A stretch of 64,000 nt of DNA. Origin: Neophaeococcomyces mojaviensis. Its lineage: Eukaryota > Ascomycota > Eurotiomycetes > Chaetothyriales. Every line of letters starts with the position of its first letter. Position 1 is the stretch's first letter. Below are positions 21,548 through 32,777 of the stretch, piece after piece. The notes below the pieces were generated by a model. It searched no databases, was not told where the DNA came from, and worked only from the letters and a program-made list of their open reading frames with translations. Both the position numbers and the translations under genes were made by a program. The DNA lies in assembly GCA_030247915.1 (NCBI GenBank), contig JAPDRQ010000026.1, positions 124,001 through 188,000 on the forward strand. The letters run 5' to 3'.

Positions 21548-22040
21548 GCTTGGAACGCTAGGAACACACCCGACAGGGCAAGCGATGGAAGGGACTTTTG
21601 GCGCTGAGGTGATTGGTGAGAGAAGCAGGCGGAACGGGAATGCGAGAAGAAATTGTGGTAGTCCTGGGAAAAGGGCAACCACGAAGAGGATAACGAGGAT
21701 GGTGGATAGGTGCTGATTCTGTGTGATTGAGTTAGAAGGCATTTGGTTGTCCAGTTTAAAGGTTGAAAGGTCATGTCCGCAGCGCAGTAAGACGTCATAG
21801 CGAGCAATCGGTCTGACAGCCTCGTCCTGCTCTCTGCTTCAGCCTCGAAGCCTGGGTGTGTGATATTCAAAGATCGGTAGAATTTCAGACAAACGCATAG
21901 GCCTGCGTTATTGAAAAGACGAAGATGTTACCCATGGGGAGTGTCACTCGAAGATTGCTGTGATGGATGCACTGCTTCTGTATATGTACATTAAACGCCA
22001 TCTCGAGCCGTGACGAACCTTGAGTATAGCATATCTATGA

Positions 22041-22903
22041 CTATCGTTGAGAAAATGCTTCTCCTCCCTGACTTTCGGCCTCAATTTCACCTTTGAGGCG
22101 TGGGAATTGGCCCTGTAACTCACCCTTCTGAGTGGGAGATTGCGGCATCGTGACTTGAGCCGGATCGTCTGTTGGCGCAAGAGGGTAGCTCAGCTGTTCC
22201 TTAGGTATGGATTCCAACAGTTTCTTGTGGTGAAGATGAGCCTAGTGAGATTAGTGTCTGTTGTATGTGATGTTTGGTCACGACATACGTATGGCAAGCC
22301 ACAATAAGTGCACCAGCAGATTTGAGGCTTATCGACATTGATGAAGATTCTCGGGTGGCCGAGGGCTCCTCCACCGCCGTCACAAGCAACGATTCTCTCC
22401 TTCACCCATCGTACTGGTTGCTTGTGAATGAGCTCTATAGCCGCATACGGTCGTGGCTGCAGAGATTAGCTTTCTAACATTTGGTGCCACTGCCCTCCGC
22501 TGCTCACCTGTGCTTCCATGATTGTTTGTTCGAATCTTGGTCCTGACATTCCTAGGTCCCGGGGCATTTGACTTCGTGACCATACATCCTTTCGGTTCGG
22601 AGCTTGCATTACTCTCCTCTTCTCCGCGTCTGGTACCAACTCTTGCAGTGGCTTGTCGCCAACCCCATATGAATCCACAGGCGTCTCATTTGTCTTCGAA
22701 ACGTTGGGTGTGAGCTTGCGTGGGGTCGGGTCGTTTGCTTGTTCGAAGTTCTCTCCAGCACCAGGTCCTTGTCGTGCAGCCGAAGCTGTTGATGTAAATG
22801 AGCGTGCGACGGGTCTCGAGATAATACGGTAGGAACGGGCACACGCCCGCACGGCTGGAAGAGGCCCTGACATATTTGCGAGCGGACTCATCGAGGGCAA
22901 CAA
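22041..22903 (-). CDS. Mitochondrial complex I zinc subunit NDUFS6 (13 kDa-A type)
   Basis: Model on the minus strand: exons 22903..22508, 22456..22289 and 22241..22041, 254 aa; introns of 51 and 47 bp. Role: accessory subunit in the NADH:ubiquinone oxidoreductase peripheral arm, needed for assembly. Seen: an Arg/Ser-rich N-terminal mitochondrial presequence (about 1-40), then PNRKDVWSRSQMPR. The zinc-binding CHCC motif spans residues about 160-185: cysteine in RIVACDGGG, histidine in LGHPRIF, and the pair CWCTYC. Splicing across three frames is needed to obtain this motif plus the following HHKKLLESIPKEQLSYPL block. An internal Met5 or Met11 could be the true start. It is divergently transcribed from the proteasome gene across a 297-bp spacer. 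Confidence 0.88.
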
Positions 22904-23200
22904 CGTGAATGCTCGAGCACAAATAGAGTGTGTACTGGGGTAGCAGTGGAGGAGGAGGGCTATAGGTAAGCATAGGCGAATCGGAGTGCTTGAAAGATAC
23001 GGAGCCTTGCAACCAGTCGCGATTCAGCCTTGCCAAAGGCACCACATCGTAAACGCGGCGGGCGTGCCTCCAGGATGCAACTCGTTGCAACTACCTTAGC
23101 GCAGACGTAGCGACCTTGAGACTTTCTTCTCAACCACCGACACCTCTAGCATTCCGATACAACCACCATCTGAGCACTTTTGTTCCACTGACATTGAAAT
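22904..23200. promoter_or_regulatory. Bidirectional promoter, NDUFS6 / proteasome alpha-4
   Basis: 297-bp spacer between the start codons of two divergently transcribed housekeeping genes. It must hold both transcription starts. I see no single unambiguous TATA box or regulatory motif. Confidence 0.5.
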
Positions 23201-24123
23201 ATGGCTTCTGGCTACGATCGGGCACTTTCTGGTAGATGGCGTCCTCTCCACAAACCCGAATGGCAACTGACAGGCTCTTCTAGTGTTCAGCCCTGATGGA
23301 CACGTTTTCCAGGTGGAATATGCTCTGGAGGCCGTCAAACGGGGTACCTGCGCTGTGGGAGTAAAAGGCAAAGACATAGTTGTTCTGGGCTGTGAGAAGA
23401 GATCAGCAATGAAGCTACAAGATACGAGAATCACGCCGTCAAAGATTGGCCTTATTGATACGCACGTTTGCCTTGCTTTCGCAGGGTTGAACGCAGACGC
23501 CAGAATTCTTATTGACAAAGCACGACTTGAAGCACAGTCCCATCGGTTGACGGTCGAAGATCCAGTCACCATTGAGTACATCACAAAGTACGTCGCTGGG
23601 GTACAGCAGAGATATACCCAGAGTGGTGGTGTTCGACCTTTCGGTATCAGTACTTTGATCATAGGCTTCGACAAGGGCGACAACGAGCCGAAACTGTACC
23701 AAACAGAACCATCTGGCATCTATTCTGCATGGTAAGACATCATGGACTCGCTTCTAGGCCAAGCTTATATGTTGCAACAGGAAAGCAAATGCTATCGGAC
23801 GTTCGAGCAAGACAGTCAGAGAATTCCTCGAGCGAAACCACAAGGACGACATGGATCGAGAAGCCACCATTGCACTCACTGTGAAGTCACTGCTGGAGGT
23901 CGTACAAACAGGAGCAAAAAACATTGAAATAGCTATAATGGCGCCAGGGAAGACGATAGAGATGTTGCCTGCTGATCAGATTGAAACATACGTCAAGACG
24001 ATTGAAGCAGAGAAGCAGGAAGAGCAAGCGAAGAAGAAACCTGGTGCGCGGGGTGCACCTAGTGGCACATCTTCGTTACCAACGCGGCCTGCTACGGAGG
24101 AAGAAGGCTCAACCGGCATTTAG
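23201..24123 (+). CDS. PRE6: 20S proteasome subunit alpha-4 (Pre6/PSMA7)
   Basis: Model: exons 23201..23231, 23284..23731 and 23781..24123, 273 aa; introns of 52 and 49 bp. It forms part of the outer alpha ring of the 20S core particle. Seen: the N-terminal alpha signature GYDRALSVFSPDGHVFQVEY, assembled across intron 1; KRGTCAVGVKGKD; LTVEDPVTIEYITKYVAG; RPFGISTLIIGFD; and LYQTEPSGIYSAWKANAIG across intron 2. The TVEDPVT and AWKANAIGR blocks are closest to the alpha-4 class. The C-terminal tail is longer than in animal orthologues, with a Lys-rich then Gly/Ser/Pro-rich end. The 30-base coding first exon (plus one base) would be missed by a simple ORF scan. Confidence 0.95.
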
Positions 24124-26182
24124 GCGTATGCTCTCTTGGGCGTCCACTAGACGATGGGTTTTGCTGCATGAGCGTTAGGCGTATGAGCTGTAGGTACGAG
24201 ACAACTTTTCCATGCTTAGTTAAGCACTCGGGAGGATGTCGTGGGCGAATATGAGTGATTATGATCGATAACCAATGTCACTCAAACCAAGGTTTCTTCC
24301 CCGATCTGGCTACTAACAGTGTTAGTTAACACGGGCTTCTAGTCCTTTGGACGGACGTCCGTGGCTCAATACGTGCTACATTCTGGTCGAAGCACATTAA
24401 GAAGTTGCGAATGCAGATGCTGTGTCATTTAGCACTTCAAATTTACGGACTCAAGCGTGAATGCACTGGGGACAAAGACTGAACTGAACATCCAATTCGT
24501 TTACTACCGTCTCATCACTGGACGTGCACTCATTACTCCGAACTTCCTTGTATGGGTAACAATGGCAGCAAAGAGAACCCAGGCTTGGGTGCACAAGCTT
24601 TTATACAACTAATAAGACTATGTCACAAATGACCAGTGAGATCAACCACCAGCCAGGAACCATCAGAGTCACTGATGTGAGGCTGTGCAATAGTAGAGGT
24701 ACAAAACTGGTTTTGGTTTCCTAGCTCTGTATCAATGAGGTTTTATGCACTGAAGATTGCTGCTCGGAATGGCATCTTCGCTGAGATGGTCCGGTCAAAA
24801 AGGCCTAACTTTCCGCAGCCTCTAGGATTATTCAGCTGGTTGGGGCAAGCTCGAGATACACCATTCACCGACGAGTGTCCTCCGAGTGACAAGAGAACAT
24901 CGATCTAGGTAGATACCCCTGACCTCTTACTCCTCATGTGCCAATACACTTCAACCCGAGGAGTCATAGTTTGGTAACCACTTCTTTCTCTAGACAAGTG
25001 GACCAGGTGCGGAAGGCGATCGGCGCTGGTGATGTAAGTGGGCGGCGATAGGACTAGGGGTGGAGCGGAGTGAGGTGGAGATTTAGGTATGTTATCTGTG
25101 GAGAATGAATACTTGGACGAACTTGTTAACCGGCATGTCCATGAATACGCCCAGAGGAGTAGAACTTGACTACCCTTGCCACAAATCCGACACTTTTGTG
25201 AATTTATTTCCTGATAACTCAATCTGCTATTAAATCAAAGAATATAAGAACAAGTGCTAGTATAAGCACCAAGCAGGATGAAGCATATGATGACGGTGAG
25301 TGAAGGCGAGCAGATAGACGGGATGTCATCGAAATGAGTCAGTGGTGAGTAATGGAATAGCTTCCTCTCTCATAAGTCACGTCCTCTGCTCCTGACTTTG
25401 CCGCCAGCCTTTGATGCTGCCTGTCGAACGGTGCACATGAAGCGGGTGTTGCACCTCACACAATTGGCGGATCAATGATCATTGCAACAACCACAAAACC
25501 AAGCGATCCATGGCCACCATGTCTTCAAACGACTCGCTATGTCTGGCCCTAATACTGTTCACATCTTGGCATCCTACCGGCCAGTTTCACGATTCTCAAT
25601 ATTTCTTTCCATGGTTTAAATTGTTCTGAGCTTCCTTCAGAAGGCCCGAACGCATCTTGATGTTAGACGTGGTGTGCAAGATTTGGTCAATCTTTGGCGA
25701 CTTATGCTCTTTCGTAGGCGGTCTTAGTGTGTTGTTGTCGGTACAAGCGTTCTCGTAAAAGCTTCGAATTTGGGCCTTCAGAGTGACCCTCGAGAGTAGT
25801 TTTTGACTTTCCTTGTAATTCTAGAGCCTAGGACGCAACACCCATGTCCATTTCTTTCAAGGCCTCAGCTCACCGTTGCAGAAACAAGCGCCTACTCTCC
25901 AACCGATTGCTATACCAAGAATTCCTTTTTGCCAGGTTCCGCACATCTCAGTACACAGCACACAAGGTGCGCTGTTGAGCGCATTGCTACAAGTATTGGT
26001 GCTACTCATTGGATCGGTGGCTGACGTCGATCTGACACTCCTTTTGTCTCAATTCTTTTGCCGGCAAATCCCAGGCCTAGCCATTGTCGTTTAGAGACCG
26101 TGATGACCAGGTTACAAGGATAGGTAGATCCGTCATTCTGTTAAGGTTCTCCAGAACCCTATCTGTCACTTCATGAGAAGCA
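24124..26182. other. Intergenic region, no supported gene
   Basis: About 2 kb, the convergent space between the proteasome gene and the CHY zinc-finger gene. A minus-strand frame, 25222..24905 (105 codons), contains one CRIC pair but no continuing zinc motif. Plus frames 25803..26024 and 25876..26094 overlap in different frames. I find no domain, no tRNA-type box pair and no clear repeat. Confidence 0.5.
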
Positions 26183-26794
26183 TTACCCTAAACGATCCGC
26201 GGACTCTTCGACGTCGAATATCGACATGTACTCCTTCTGTTTTACCCGATCATCCTTGATCATGCTGCACATGTTAGCACTACCTGAACCATTTCTCAAG
26301 CAAGAGTCAACGTACCGAGCATCGATTCGTGTGTCCTCACTCTCGACTTTGAGCGCGGCTTGTGGCGTCTTCGCATTGAGCACGAAATGGTTATCACAGT
26401 TCGGGCAGTACTCATCACTGCTCATGGTCAGAAAAGCTCGATGCCCTTAGGTATTCAACGACCTCTCGTCAAATTCTTCCATATTCTTGCGAAACGCTTT
26501 CTTGCATTTTTTGCACACGAAGGTCATTTCCGTGGCACGTAGGAGTGTATGGTTCTCCTGCTCAGCGTGGCATTCTGCACAATCGAACCATTTTCGACCT
26601 GTTCATTGTATTAGCAAAAGACAAGCGTACGCATCAGGTATATGCATCCAGCATGGAGACCGAATTGACACTTGTGCGTTTAAGATGTGTTTGCTGTAAA
26701 GGTCAAAAAAGAACTCAACAGGCGGCGGTATGTCACCACTTACCACATTTTGCAAGGGTGTGCCTCTCGTCAATATTGTAGTCGCTCTCGTAAT
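26183..26794 (-). CDS. CHY-type zinc finger protein (5' end unresolved)
   Basis: Partial model on the minus strand: exons 26794..26744, 26598..26463, 26420..26316 and 26264..26183. Splicing gives a run of paired cysteines typical of small fungal CHY-finger proteins: KCGRKWFDCAECH, then VCKKCKKAF, then DEYCPNCDNHF. A conserved tail, AKTPQAALKVE and RMIKDDR, follows and ends SIFDVEESADRLG. The 145-, 42- and 51-bp introns all have GT-AG ends; the 42-bp intron has a weak donor (GTCGTT). Upstream of 26794 the sequence looks like an intron 3' end (ATATAG) and no in-frame ATG exists before the divergent gene, so a first exon is still missing. Related proteins such as yeast Hot13 act in mitochondrial intermembrane-space redox; that transfer is weak. 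Confidence 0.72.
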
Positions 26795-27171
26795 CTATAT
26801 GTAAGTGCCTTAGGTCGGATCTAATACTGAAGCAGTTGGCGGAAAGAACGAGGCTCCCAAAAAGCGGAGGAGGGGCTCGGCGGAGCCTTACGACGCGGTA
26901 GACTGCGGCCGACGTTCAATGCGGCAGTGCAACTTTTAGGCAATCACGAAAGGCAAACGACACGTTTCCTTCTTCGGTTTTGAGGGGTGTGCCAGCCTGC
27001 GAGGCCTACCAACGAAATCACCACTTGCTCCTGCAGCCCAAACTTCTGGTTATCATTCGCGGATGACGAATCCTTTGTTCCACACACTGCGGAAGACGCC
27101 TGCCACATTCTGATGTGCTACCGGACTCGTGATAATTTAAGAAACATCCTTCACAAGCATGCAATACCAGC

Positions 27172-30100
27172 ATGGAAAAAGACGGAGACCACGGTCCAGA
27201 TGCAGCCTCTATTAAGCCTGTTTCCTCCTTGAGAGCAAAATTTGAGAGCTGGCAAGGACAGAATGTCGGTGGAACACCAGGGAATATCCTTAAACCTAGC
27301 GGCTCGACCCTCAAGCCTATAGAGCCAACCAAGCAACCAAGTCTGACACGAGCGTCACTTGATCTTCCTCGACCAGTCTCGCCATGGGCTTCCCAAAAAC
27401 CAGAGGTCCAGATTGGCCCTCAAACGCCTGGTGTTGCAATTAGAGGCTCAGAATCCCCCACTCGCTCGAACCACAAGCGGCCTTTGTCGATGTTGATAGG
27501 GTCATCCCCTCAATTGACGCCCGCTGTGCAAGTGGAATCCCCCAAATCTCCGCCTCGCTCGTTCTTCGGCCGTAATTCATCACGGTCACCTGAAAGAACT
27601 GATGCTACGGCTTTTGGCAAGGTCCGCGATTTGGTGGCTCAACATACAGGCAGATCATCAACACGAGCATCTACTCCGGCACCCGAAAGATCTGATACGA
27701 GCCCAGCGGAGCCAGCCGAATCCGGAGGCGAGTTACGACCCGTTAATACGACAAGGCCGAAGTCACCAGTTCCTCCTCCTATCAACCGAGCTGACAAGCC
27801 CAAGATTCCAGCGAAACCACACAATATAATTGCTGTCTCAAATCCTCCCAACCTAAATCTAGCAACCAAGCCTCTAGCCTTTCTGAGCGAGCGACGGATT
27901 TCGCCTTTTAGCACTCCTCCCAGCAGCGATGATGACCCGTCACCTTCTCGCGAAATCGACGAGCCACCAATGGTTAAGCCTTCCACAGATGTCCAGACTG
28001 CTAGTGCTGAGAAAGGTTTCACTGCGGCAAGTGGTACAACGAGCAATGCGCTTCGTCCAAATGATCCCCGTTTCATGGGCTTCAATTCACCTCGGGCAAA
28101 TTTTGAAAGGAGAGATCCCAGGCAAATGGGCTTTTTATCCACTCAGGCTGTATCACAGCCTGCGAAAGAAGTCAAACCGATGCCTACACCCACAAGAATT
28201 GTGCCGTTGTCAATTGCTCCAGCCAAAGACGTGCGTGATCTCGGTTTCAGCACAAACAGCCCCGTAGCGCGGCAGCCACCCCATCTGCAACCTCAACTTC
28301 CATCTTCACCACGAGCCGAAATTCTAATCAAATCGACGCCTGTTAGAGATGCACGGCAACTAGGTTTCGGGAGCGTACCTAGCACACCTTTGGATCAAAC
28401 ACGCCCAGATCTTCCGCAGAGAACAACACTTAAAATTCCACCTCCTCGTCCAACCGAAGAGTCGAAGCGCCCGACGTACGTGCCCAGCATTGCGCGACCA
28501 GCTCCTCGCATACCTGGCTCAAATGCCGTTAGCCCACCCGCAAGAAAATCGGAGGACATATTGCGACATAACATTTCAATTACTTCAGACACCACCTTTC
28601 CGCCCCCACCTAAGCGAGGCACCTTCAACGATGAAGATTTTCGCAAACATGAGTATCTAAACGTACCAACACCGACATTGTCCAGAAGACGTTCCTTCGA
28701 TGTAAGCCTACAGCGAAGTGACGACTCTGACGACGTAGAGGAACCACAACCGGAGCCGACTACGTTGCGGCATGATTATCCAGACGCAACACATACAAAC
28801 AGAAGACCGCCAATTTCCAACCCTACTCGGTGGCAAATATACAGCAAGACAGACGGAAAAGCATTTGACATACGCGGTCGTATGCTGTGCACAGCGAGTT
28901 ATCATACCAGAATCTTTGATCTTGAAACTGGCGACGAGCTACTTGACCTAAACCACGGTGAGACGGTAAAGACTACAGCAGTAATGTTCAAACCTGGAGC
29001 CAGTATCGATGCCGAAGGCAAGAGACTGTGGATTGGCAATAATCTTGGGGATTTGCAGGAGATTGATCTTGAAACTCATGTCACAGTGGCTCAAAGCTCA
29101 GCACACAACAAGCGGGAGATTATGCGTATATTCCGTCACCAAAGAGATCTATGGACTCTAGATGAGGAAGGAAAACTGTTCGTCTGGCCGGCTGACGAGG
29201 CAGGCTCTCCCAATTTGAAATATACTCATATCTCTCACAAATTGGCGAAAGCACCTACCTATGCAATGATTGTGAAAGATACTCTGTGGGCAGCTTCCGG
29301 CAAAGAAATTCGAGTTTATCGACCAGGTCAAGAGTCTTCGTTCAACGTACTCAAAACTCCGCTAACGCCAACTGCTGGCGACGTCACCTGTGGCGCATAT
29401 TCAGAGGCTGATGGTCGAGTCTACGTTGGCCATACGGATGGAAAGGTTACGGTCTACACATTGAATGATTATCAGTGTGTGGGCATTGTCAAAGTTAGTG
29501 ACTACAAGATTAATGCCATGACGATCGTTGGGGACAAGCTATGGGCTGTATACAAGACTGGGAAAGTTTATGTTTATGATACCTCAACCACTCCGTGGAA
29601 GGTCAAAAAGGACTGGAGAGCGCATGCAGGACCAGTGACAGGGATCCTGCTCGATCCTAGCAGCGTCTGGACATCAGGGCGCCTGCAAGTTGCAACCACT
29701 GGTCACGATCAATTTGTGAAATTGTGGGATGGTATGCTAGAGGACGACTGGATTGAAACCACGATGAATGAAAAAGACGCTGATTATTGCACCTTCCGGG
29801 AACTTCGAGCAGCTGTGACCACTTGGAATTGTGGTGCAACTTCACCCCTGCTACTCCGGACCGACTTCGTTGCAGATTCTATTCACGCTCATGAGCCAGA
29901 ACCCCCAGAAATCCTCGTCTTTGGCTTCCAAGAAGTCGTTGACCTTGAAGACCGCAAAGTCACAGCAAAATCAATCCTCGGTTTTGGCAAGAAAAAGGAG
30001 AACAGAACCGCTCCTGATCAACAACACCAGTCCAAAGTCTATCGCGAATGGCGTGACTACCTTGCCCGCTCTATAGCCAAGTATATACCACAACACCACT

Positions 30101-30984
30101 ATACAGAGCTTCACACATCATCGCTAATTGGCCTCTTCTCCTGCATATTCGTTCGCACCACCGAGAAGCCGAACATTTCCAACCATGCCATGACATACGT
30201 CAAATGCGGCATGGGCGGCCACTATGGTAACAAAGGCGCTCTCCTTGCCCGCTTCGTCATCGATTCTTCATCGCTCTGCTTCATCAACTGCCATCTCGCG
30301 GCCGGGCAAACGCAAACTTCCCACCGCAACAACGATGTCGCAGCCATCCTCGAATCCGAATCACTTCCAGCCGAACAAGACCTGGATGTGCGGACCAGCC
30401 TCTTCGTCGGCGGCGGTGATGGCGCGCAAATTCTCGACCACGAAATCTGCATCTTGAATGGCGACCTAAACTACCGCATCGATGCCATGCCACGTGATCT
30501 AGTCATAAAGCACATCAACAACGGCGACCTCGCCAAGCTCCTTGAGCGAGACCAAATCAATCTTTCACGCCGCCGTGTCGCGGGCTTCCGCCTTGCGCCT
30601 TTCACAGAGCTCCCGATCACATTTCCGCCAACATACAAATACGATGTCGGCAAAGATGTCTATGACTCATCTGACAAGAAGCGCAGCCCAGCATGGTGCG
30701 ACCGACTTCTGTATCGCTCAACTGCAGGCCGTGTGAAGCAGTTAGAATACATACGTCACGAGGGCGTGACTTACAGCGATCATCGACCCGTCAGCGGGAT
30801 CTTCAAGCTCAAGATCAAAAGAGTAGATGAGGCGCGGCGGCGAGAAGTGCTCAGGAGCACATATGCGCAATTTGAAAAGATGCGACGGGGCGTTTTGGAA
30901 GAAGGATGTGTCAGGTATTTGGTTTCTTCGTTTGGTGTTGGGAGGGAAGAGGCTCAAAGGCTCATCAAGAAAGGCGTCAAGTAA
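27172..30984 (+). CDS. WD40-repeat inositol polyphosphate 5-phosphatase
   Basis: Single exon, 1270 aa. Layout: residues 1-550 are Pro/Ser-rich and disordered. A beta-propeller of WD40-like repeats lies at about 554-850 (AFDIRGRMLCTASYHTRIFD through HDQFVKLWDG). A complete IPPc catalytic domain lies at about 880-1225, followed by a basic helical tail. Catalytic motifs are intact: TWNCGA, FGFQEVVDL (Mg-binding Glu), GMGGHYGNKGAL, NCHLAAG, LNGDLNYRI, SPAWCDRLLY and YSDHRPVSG. It should remove the 5-phosphate from PtdIns(4,5)P2 or related lipids or inositol phosphates at membranes. Unlike yeast Inp51-53 there is no Sac1 domain; the propeller takes that place, an architecture also known from plant WD40-containing 5PTases. 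It is divergently transcribed from the CHY-finger gene. Confidence 0.93.
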   Translation: MEKDGDHGPDAASIKPVSSLRAKFESWQGQNVGGTPGNILKPSGSTLKPIEPTKQPSLTRASLDLPRPVSPWASQKPEVQIGPQTPGVAIRGSESPTRSNHKRPLSMLIGSSPQLTPAVQVESPKSPPRSFFGRNSSRSPERTDATAFGKVRDLVAQHTGRSSTRASTPAPERSDTSPAEPAESGGELRPVNTTRPKSPVPPPINRADKPKIPAKPHNIIAVSNPPNLNLATKPLAFLSERRISPFSTPPSSDDDPSPSREIDEPPMVKPSTDVQTASAEKGFTAASGTTSNALRPNDPRFMGFNSPRANFERRDPRQMGFLSTQAVSQPAKEVKPMPTPTRIVPLSIAPAKDVRDLGFSTNSPVARQPPHLQPQLPSSPRAEILIKSTPVRDARQLGFGSVPSTPLDQTRPDLPQRTTLKIPPPRPTEESKRPTYVPSIARPAPRIPGSNAVSPPARKSEDILRHNISITSDTTFPPPPKRGTFNDEDFRKHEYLNVPTPTLSRRRSFDVSLQRSDDSDDVEEPQPEPTTLRHDYPDATHTNRRPPISNPTRWQIYSKTDGKAFDIRGRMLCTASYHTRIFDLETGDELLDLNHGETVKTTAVMFKPGASIDAEGKRLWIGNNLGDLQEIDLETHVTVAQSSAHNKREIMRIFRHQRDLWTLDEEGKLFVWPADEAGSPNLKYTHISHKLAKAPTYAMIVKDTLWAASGKEIRVYRPGQESSFNVLKTPLTPTAGDVTCGAYSEADGRVYVGHTDGKVTVYTLNDYQCVGIVKVSDYKINAMTIVGDKLWAVYKTGKVYVYDTSTTPWKVKKDWRAHAGPVTGILLDPSSVWTSGRLQVATTGHDQFVKLWDGMLEDDWIETTMNEKDADYCTFRELRAAVTTWNCGATSPLLLRTDFVADSIHAHEPEPPEILVFGFQEVVDLEDRKVTAKSILGFGKKKENRTAPDQQHQSKVYREWRDYLARSIAKYIPQHHYTELHTSSLIGLFSCIFVRTTEKPNISNHAMTYVKCGMGGHYGNKGALLARFVIDSSSLCFINCHLAAGQTQTSHRNNDVAAILESESLPAEQDLDVRTSLFVGGGDGAQILDHEICILNGDLNYRIDAMPRDLVIKHINNGDLAKLLERDQINLSRRRVAGFRLAPFTELPITFPPTYKYDVGKDVYDSSDKKRSPAWCDRLLYRSTAGRVKQLEYIRHEGVTYSDHRPVSGIFKLKIKRVDEARRREVLRSTYAQFEKMRRGVLEEGCVRYLVSSFGVGREEAQRLIKKGVK

Positions 30985-32032
30985 GCGGATAGCTCGATAG
31001 AGGACTGATCATCCAAATGGTCAATGGACGAATGCTAAATTACTCGACACTATTACAGATCCTATGTTTTCAGCATTGTCTCACCGAACCGTACGAGTCG
31101 ATGCAGTGCAACGATCAATGGAATATCATGGAACTACACATTCCGACCCCGAAATCTATAATTATACTAACGCTCTCCCTTCGCCTCAGATCACTTCAAT
31201 CCATCAAGCTAACAGAACCGCAAGTTCTATCAACGAATGAGGAAACAAGGACGATTGAAAGCTTTACCACAGTGCCGTTCATGCCATAAGCAAAGATGAT
31301 CTACTAACCATTATTTTCCCACCGCAACCCTGCTGACCGCCGCCTCTCCATACCACCTTTCGCCCCTCCCCTGTTCCTCCAAAAGCAGACCAACACCCAT
31401 ATCCTCACTAGCGGCCTGCTGAAACCTCCAGGTTCAGACTTCTGATGACTACAGGATGCTTCGAAAGTAAGTTAGTTCTTGCCAGTATGCAGGTGGACAA
31501 GGTTGAGTGGAGCACGTATTGGTGGGACAGTCTGAGTGAACGGGCTGTTGCCTGGGCCTCTGCCTGGCATTAGACCGCGAGCGCTCCTTGCACTAGAGTA
31601 GTGGAGGTACGATTGTCAGAGTAATGCCAATAGAAAACACCACTGAGTGTAGCCGGGCGGCTGCGGGATGGCAATGACAGGCGCTTTTTGGCGGGGGAGA
31701 AGATAAGAAGGTACGTTCACGTTATGAGAGCGCCGCATGGAAGGAACGATGGATCAAATGTTCGAAGGAAGGCAAGGTAAAGAGACTGAAAAGGGACTTC
31801 TTCCATTCATCATGCATTGCTTCAATCCATACCGTCAAAAATACACTCCATGCGCCTCCTTGTGCCATAAGAGAAGTGCCTCCCAATTGTCTTCTGCATG
31901 GATTGATTTGGTGAAGATGGATGAAGAGTAAAGGCGAACAAATGTGGCATGTTTGTAACCATGCCCTCATAGTCATAAATAAGCTTGCTCTGCTCGATCC
32001 CTGCCTATCCTATGCAGTTCGGATTGTCGGCT
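30985..32032. other. Intergenic region, no supported gene
   Basis: About 1 kb between the convergent 5-phosphatase and H2A.Z genes. Frames at 31017..31289 plus, 31737..31931 plus and 31976..31722 minus have no motif; the last two overlap antisense. It probably contains the 3' UTRs. Confidence 0.55.
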
Positions 32033-32777
32033 TTATGCTTCAGCGCCCTTCTTCTTCTTCTGCTCCACCTTCAGCAACAATGCTCTGTTGATGTGTGGCA
32101 GTACACCACCAAACGCGATTGTGGCACGGATGAGCGTGTCCAGCTCTTCATCACCTCGAATGGCTAGTTGCAGGTGGCGGGGTGTGATACGCTTGACTTT
32201 CAAATCCTTGGCGGCGTTGCCGGCAAGTTCGAGAACTTCTGCGGTGAGGTATTCAAGAACTGCTGTTACATATACGGCAGCTGTATGAGCACATACGCGT
32301 TAGCATTTGACTGAGAAAGAGATCGGCGCAAGTGAGATGGGTTGAAATGGGGATGGAAATGAGGGCACGTACCTTTGGCTCCCACTCGCATCTTGTTTTG
32401 GGTGTTATTCTTAAGGAATCGCTTGACCCGGCCACACGGGAACTGCACCAGAACGCGTCAGCACATGTAATCAATGCTTGGACTGCTTAAGAGACAGCGA
32501 GCGAACAGTGGCGGCATGCGCGTAGCTCCTATACACACGTTCTGCCTGCCGCATTCTCTTGAGTCGAGCATGAAAGATGTCGCCTTCGACGCGTCACGGC
32601 GCATGCGCAGTCGCTATGCTCAATGCGCTCAACCTCAACTCAAGTTCCATGCCGTCTTTTCTTCTCACAACTCACCTGCAAACCAGCCTTCGCGCTGTGG
32701 GACTTCTGTGTCTTCGTGCCAGAATCCTTCGCACCGGAGGCCTTTCCGCCAATGCTCTTGCCTTTGCCGCCTGCCAT
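32033..32777 (-). CDS. Histone variant H2A.Z
   Basis: Model: exons 32777..32676, 32442..32373 and 32280..32033, 139 aa; introns of 233 and 92 bp. The spliced protein has a Lys/Gly-rich N-tail (MAGGKGKSIGGKASGAKDSG), then KSHSAKAGLQFPCGRVKRFL, VGAKAAVYVTAVLEYLTAEV, and LKVKRITPRHLQLAIRGDEE. The KRITPRHLQLAIRGDEELD block with the following variant C-terminus separates it from canonical H2A, which has a different docking tail and no such N-tail. H2A.Z replaces H2A at promoter-flanking nucleosomes via SWR1. No exon exceeds 90 codons, so it is invisible to a long-ORF scan. The C-terminal end, VEQKKKGAEA, is Lys-rich. Confidence 0.94.

Noticed and set aside
22686..23719. Minus-strand frames 23090..22686 and 23719..23096
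   Set aside because: Shadows of the NDUFS6 first exon and of the proteasome gene, respectively; no domain of their own.
24905..25222. Possible zinc-containing protein on the minus strand
   Set aside because: Only one CxxC pair, no second ligand pair, low-complexity Ser/Pro remainder, and no splice partners found.
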